Below the pieces are notes generated by a model. It was not told where the DNA came from and did not search any database. It saw only the letters and a list, made by a program, of their open reading frames with translations. DNA of 32,620 nucleotides from Phycisphaerales bacterium (GTDB lineage: Bacteria > Planctomycetota > Phycisphaerae > WQYP01). Shown here one piece after another: positions 32,515 through 32,620 of this stretch (position 1 is its first letter; every line of letters begins with the position of its first letter). Location: positions 1-32,620 of the forward strand of contig JABEVB010000228.1 of NCBI GenBank assembly GCA_013044165.1, written 5' to 3'. Made by a program: the position numbers and the translations under genes.

Positions 32515-32620
32515 TCAGGCCGCCGCTTCGGCGACAGTCTTTTTGGGAGGCGCGGCAATGACACCGAGCACCCAGGAGCCATGTTTGAGCATGCTCTTCA
32601 TATGTTTGGCTTCATCATAA
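32515..32620 (-). CDS. C-terminal end of an unidentified protein, truncated by window edge
   Basis: A minus-strand frame enters from the right edge and ends at TGA 32517-32515. The 34 visible residues begin YDEAKHMKSMLKHGSWVLG and end VIAAPPKKTVAEAAA. The amphipathic start and charged Ala-rich tail look like a real C-terminus, but no family can be named. Its stop lies 22 bases before the glycosyltransferase remnant frame opens. Confidence 0.5.
   Translation of the reverse strand, partial: YDEAKHMKSMLKHGSWVLGVIAAPPKKTVAEAAA

Noticed and set aside
1-32620. CRISPR arrays, insertion sequences, integrase or att sites
   Set aside because: No regularly spaced repeats, transposase motifs or integrase-like proteins were seen. 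The tRNA-Glu 3' end shows no obvious duplicated fragment in the window, though an exhaustive repeat search was not possible.

Overview
The window looks like a chromosomal stretch from a moderately GC-rich, Gram-negative-type bacterium, most likely a member of the Planctomycetota (Phycisphaerae-like). The hints are a DksA-like protein with a Lys/Ala-rich histone-like tail and a half-lost zinc finger next to lspA, an EF-P with an unusual tip loop, a tripartite efflux operon with an outer membrane channel, and a tRNA without an encoded CCA. The taxon is inferred from protein features, not from a marker-gene search.

Layout. 1-123: the C-terminus of a membrane protein. 153-2283 (minus): amidohydrolase, thiS and thiG in one run, divergent from a short-chain dehydrogenase (2366-3151). 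3267-4676 (minus): a duplicated HD-GYP protein. After a hairpin-rich leader comes a secreted DUF4139 protein (5027-6643). 6828-7511 (minus): a UPF0173 metallo-hydrolase. 7773-8156: a small protein resembling a phage tail tube. 8648-9715: a secreted alpha/beta hydrolase. 9750-11099 (minus): DUF3467 protein and a family-4 uracil-DNA glycosylase. 11355-12636 (minus): a TetR regulator and a peroxiredoxin-like protein behind a palindromic operator. 12772-13709 (minus): a small ORF overlapping a PDZ-like exported protein. 13926-17735 (plus): an HK97-fold major capsid protein, three small membrane or lipoprotein genes and a two-domain glycosyltransferase. 17950-19110: a multi-pass membrane protein ending at a textbook terminator. 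19281-21188 (minus): tRNA-Glu, EF-P and a DUF1189-like membrane protein. 21578-26667 (plus): a MacAB/TolC-type export operon. 26710-28593 (minus): recN. 28881-30525 (minus): three phage head-tail joining genes. 30749-32021 (plus): the DksA-like protein and lspA. 32191-32620 (minus): a glycosyltransferase remnant and the end of another gene.

The most striking point is that virion structural genes of one functional series (capsid, connector, head closure, tail completion, and probably tail tube) are present but split over three places in about 23 kb. Intact housekeeping genes lie between them, and no integrase, terminase, portal or protease is visible. The connector-closure-completion order matches HK97-like phages and the Rhodobacter gene transfer agent (g6-g7-g8). 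This may be a scattered, domesticated phage or GTA-like system, or the debris of an old prophage. Sequence alone cannot decide.

A second notable signal is a composite regulatory element found in front of both the tetR-peroxiredoxin operon and the small ORF-PDZ pair, next to the capsid gene. It suggests a small TetR regulon.
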